In this document: piece after piece, positions 4,697 to 5,724 of the stretch
How the letters are laid out: each line of letters opens with the position of its first letter
Numbering within the stretch: position 1 is the first letter of the stretch
Assembly (NCBI GenBank): GCA_934446285.1
Contig: CAKSEI010000106.1
Span: 1-5,724 of the forward strand
DNA from: an uncultured Eubacteriales bacterium
GTDB taxonomy: Bacteria > Bacillota > Clostridia > Oscillospirales > CAG-272
Direction: 5' to 3'
Length of the DNA stretch: 5,724 nt
Position numbers and translations under genes: made by a program
Notes under the pieces: model-generated
Databases searched by the model: none
Told to the model about the DNA's origin: nothing
Seen by the model: only the letters and a program-made list of their open reading frames with translations

Positions 4697-5724
4697 ATGC
4701 AGAAATCAAAGAGAAACACGCTGCGCTTCATGTGCGCACTCTTAACCGTACTCACGGTCGTATTCTGTTTTCCTGCCGGCATAAAGGCTGCCTCGTCATA
4801 TAAGGACGCGTCTGCCGCCGACGGTGTGACGCCCGTGAGCGTTCTCGCGAGCGCAGACGCGGACAAAACCTATATAGCGGAGGATATCCCCGCCGTCAGA
4901 TACGGGGGAAGAAATATGCTGTGCCTGCCCGGCAGCGCGGCGGCGCTATCCGATATTTCGCTTGTCTATACCGGCGAAAAGGAGCTGTATCTTCCCGATG
5001 AAAAAAGGTATATAAAGAACGGTGATAGCTTTACCTTACATGATTTTAAGCAGAGCGAAAGCATTTTTATATACGAATACGATATTTCCTCCGACAGCTA
5101 TCGCTGCTATGAAACGTCAGTGAAGGTCGGCTCGGCAATTCCCGCGCTTTATATTACTCTGCCCGAGGATGAGCTTCCCGGGTACGATTCGACGCTCGAT
5201 TGGCTTAACTCAAATAAGAAAAATTCAACCTCAGCCTCGCTTATCATGACCGACGGCGAGGGAAGAGTCATGTATTCAAACGGAATAGACAAATTCAAGG
5301 GCAGGGGAAACACGTCCTTTGTTGCGCCCGGAATGCAGGGGGATAAAAAATCCTTCAGCATGAAGCTATCAAAGAAAGCGGAGCTTATAGAGGGCGCCGG
5401 TAAGATGAAGAAATGGGCGCTGCTGCATATGCGAGTGTCCGATGCATATTACTTTGACTTTACGGGACTGTGCTCTAATCTCGGTTTTCAGAATTATACC
5501 GCTCTTACCGCGGGAAAATATTTCGGCTTGAAAAGCAGATATACCGACGTTTATATCAACGGTGAGTACCGTGGGGCGTATATTCTCACGGAGAGGCTTG
5601 ACAATGGCGCTGCGGTTGACGTTACGGATATGGACGATTTCGTCACGAGTGACAATCCCGACAGGCGCACCACAGTGACAGACTCCGCCGATCCCGCAAT
5701 AGAGGCGGGCATACGCTATTACAG
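4697..5724 (+). CDS. Secreted CotH-kinase family protein (N-terminal 342 residues, cut by the window edge)
   Basis: From the ATG at 4697 the frame stays open to the right edge. Residues 1-32 form a signal peptide: basic MQKSKRNTLR, a hydrophobic core FMCALLTVLTVVFCFPAG and a likely cleavage after IKA-A. Residues about 45-145 are a beta-rich region I do not recognise. From about 148 (IPALYITLPEDELP) the CotH pattern begins: FKGRGNTSF at 200-208, KKSFSMKL at 217-224, WALLHMRVSDAYYFDFTG at 240-257, and VYINGEYRGAYILTERLD at 285-302. These match the N-lobe of CotH kinases, an atypical protein kinase-like family that includes the B. subtilis spore coat protein CotH. The catalytic metal-binding residues lie beyond the window and cannot be checked. 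The signal peptide argues for a cell-surface or secreted CotH-domain protein rather than the coat kinase itself. A GGGAGAG sequence precedes the start. Confidence 0.88.
   Translation, partial: MQKSKRNTLRFMCALLTVLTVVFCFPAGIKAASSYKDASAADGVTPVSVLASADADKTYIAEDIPAVRYGGRNMLCLPGSAAALSDISLVYTGEKELYLPDEKRYIKNGDSFTLHDFKQSESIFIYEYDISSDSYRCYETSVKVGSAIPALYITLPEDELPGYDSTLDWLNSNKKNSTSASLIMTDGEGRVMYSNGIDKFKGRGNTSFVAPGMQGDKKSFSMKLSKKAELIEGAGKMKKWALLHMRVSDAYYFDFTGLCSNLGFQNYTALTAGKYFGLKSRYTDVYINGEYRGAYILTERLDNGAAVDVTDMDDFVTSDNPDRRTTVTDSADPAIEAGIRYY

Noticed and set aside
4507..4866. Minus-strand open frame of 119 codons spanning the promoter and start of the CotH-like gene
   Set aside because: It runs through the membrane protein end, the intergenic region and the CotH signal peptide, and has no domain.

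Overview
The window looks like chromosomal DNA from a spore-forming member of the Clostridia. The evidence is a SCIFF precursor peptide with its radical SAM maturase, a neighbouring yajC and small four-helix membrane protein gene, and a cotJABC spore-coat operon. Base composition is fairly GC-rich for a clostridium (many GCG, CGC and GGC codons), which would suit a gut-type Oscillospiraceae/Ruminococcaceae-like lineage. That placement is inference only.

Layout: the window is organised around a divergent promoter region at about 3672-3856. Leftward (minus strand) from it run the SCIFF peptide gene scfA (3671-3504), an intrinsic terminator, the radical SAM maturase gene scfB (3448-2075), and a fold-type I PLP enzyme of the Orn/Lys/Arg decarboxylase superfamily (2075-726). 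The PLP gene is coupled to scfB through a TGATG overlap. A strong terminator closes this unit at 716-686. A separate spore-coat operon follows immediately, with a sigma-E-like promoter, cotJA, cotJB and the start of cotJC, which runs off the left edge. Rightward (plus strand) run yajC (3857-4153), a terminator, a TIGR04086-like membrane protein gene (4218-4622), and the first 342 codons of a secreted CotH-kinase-family protein (from 4697, off the right edge).

How the genes relate: ScfB is predicted to install a thioether in the Cys-rich ScfA peptide, giving a ranthipeptide. The yajC and membrane protein genes are the usual clostridial neighbours of this system and tie it to the Sec export region. 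The locus is flanked by spore-coat (CotJ) and CotH-like genes.

Most notable points: (i) the SCIFF peptide has Gly at position 37, where, from memory, characterised SCIFF peptides carry the Thr that accepts the thioether; (ii) terminators placed inside the transcription units, one between peptide and maturase and one whose 3' arm carries the only visible Shine-Dalgarno of the following gene; (iii) a PLP enzyme translationally coupled to the SCIFF maturase; (iv) textbook-strength divergent promoters for scfA and yajC. I see no mobile element, CRISPR array, tRNA or rRNA. No intergenic stretch exceeds 300 bases.
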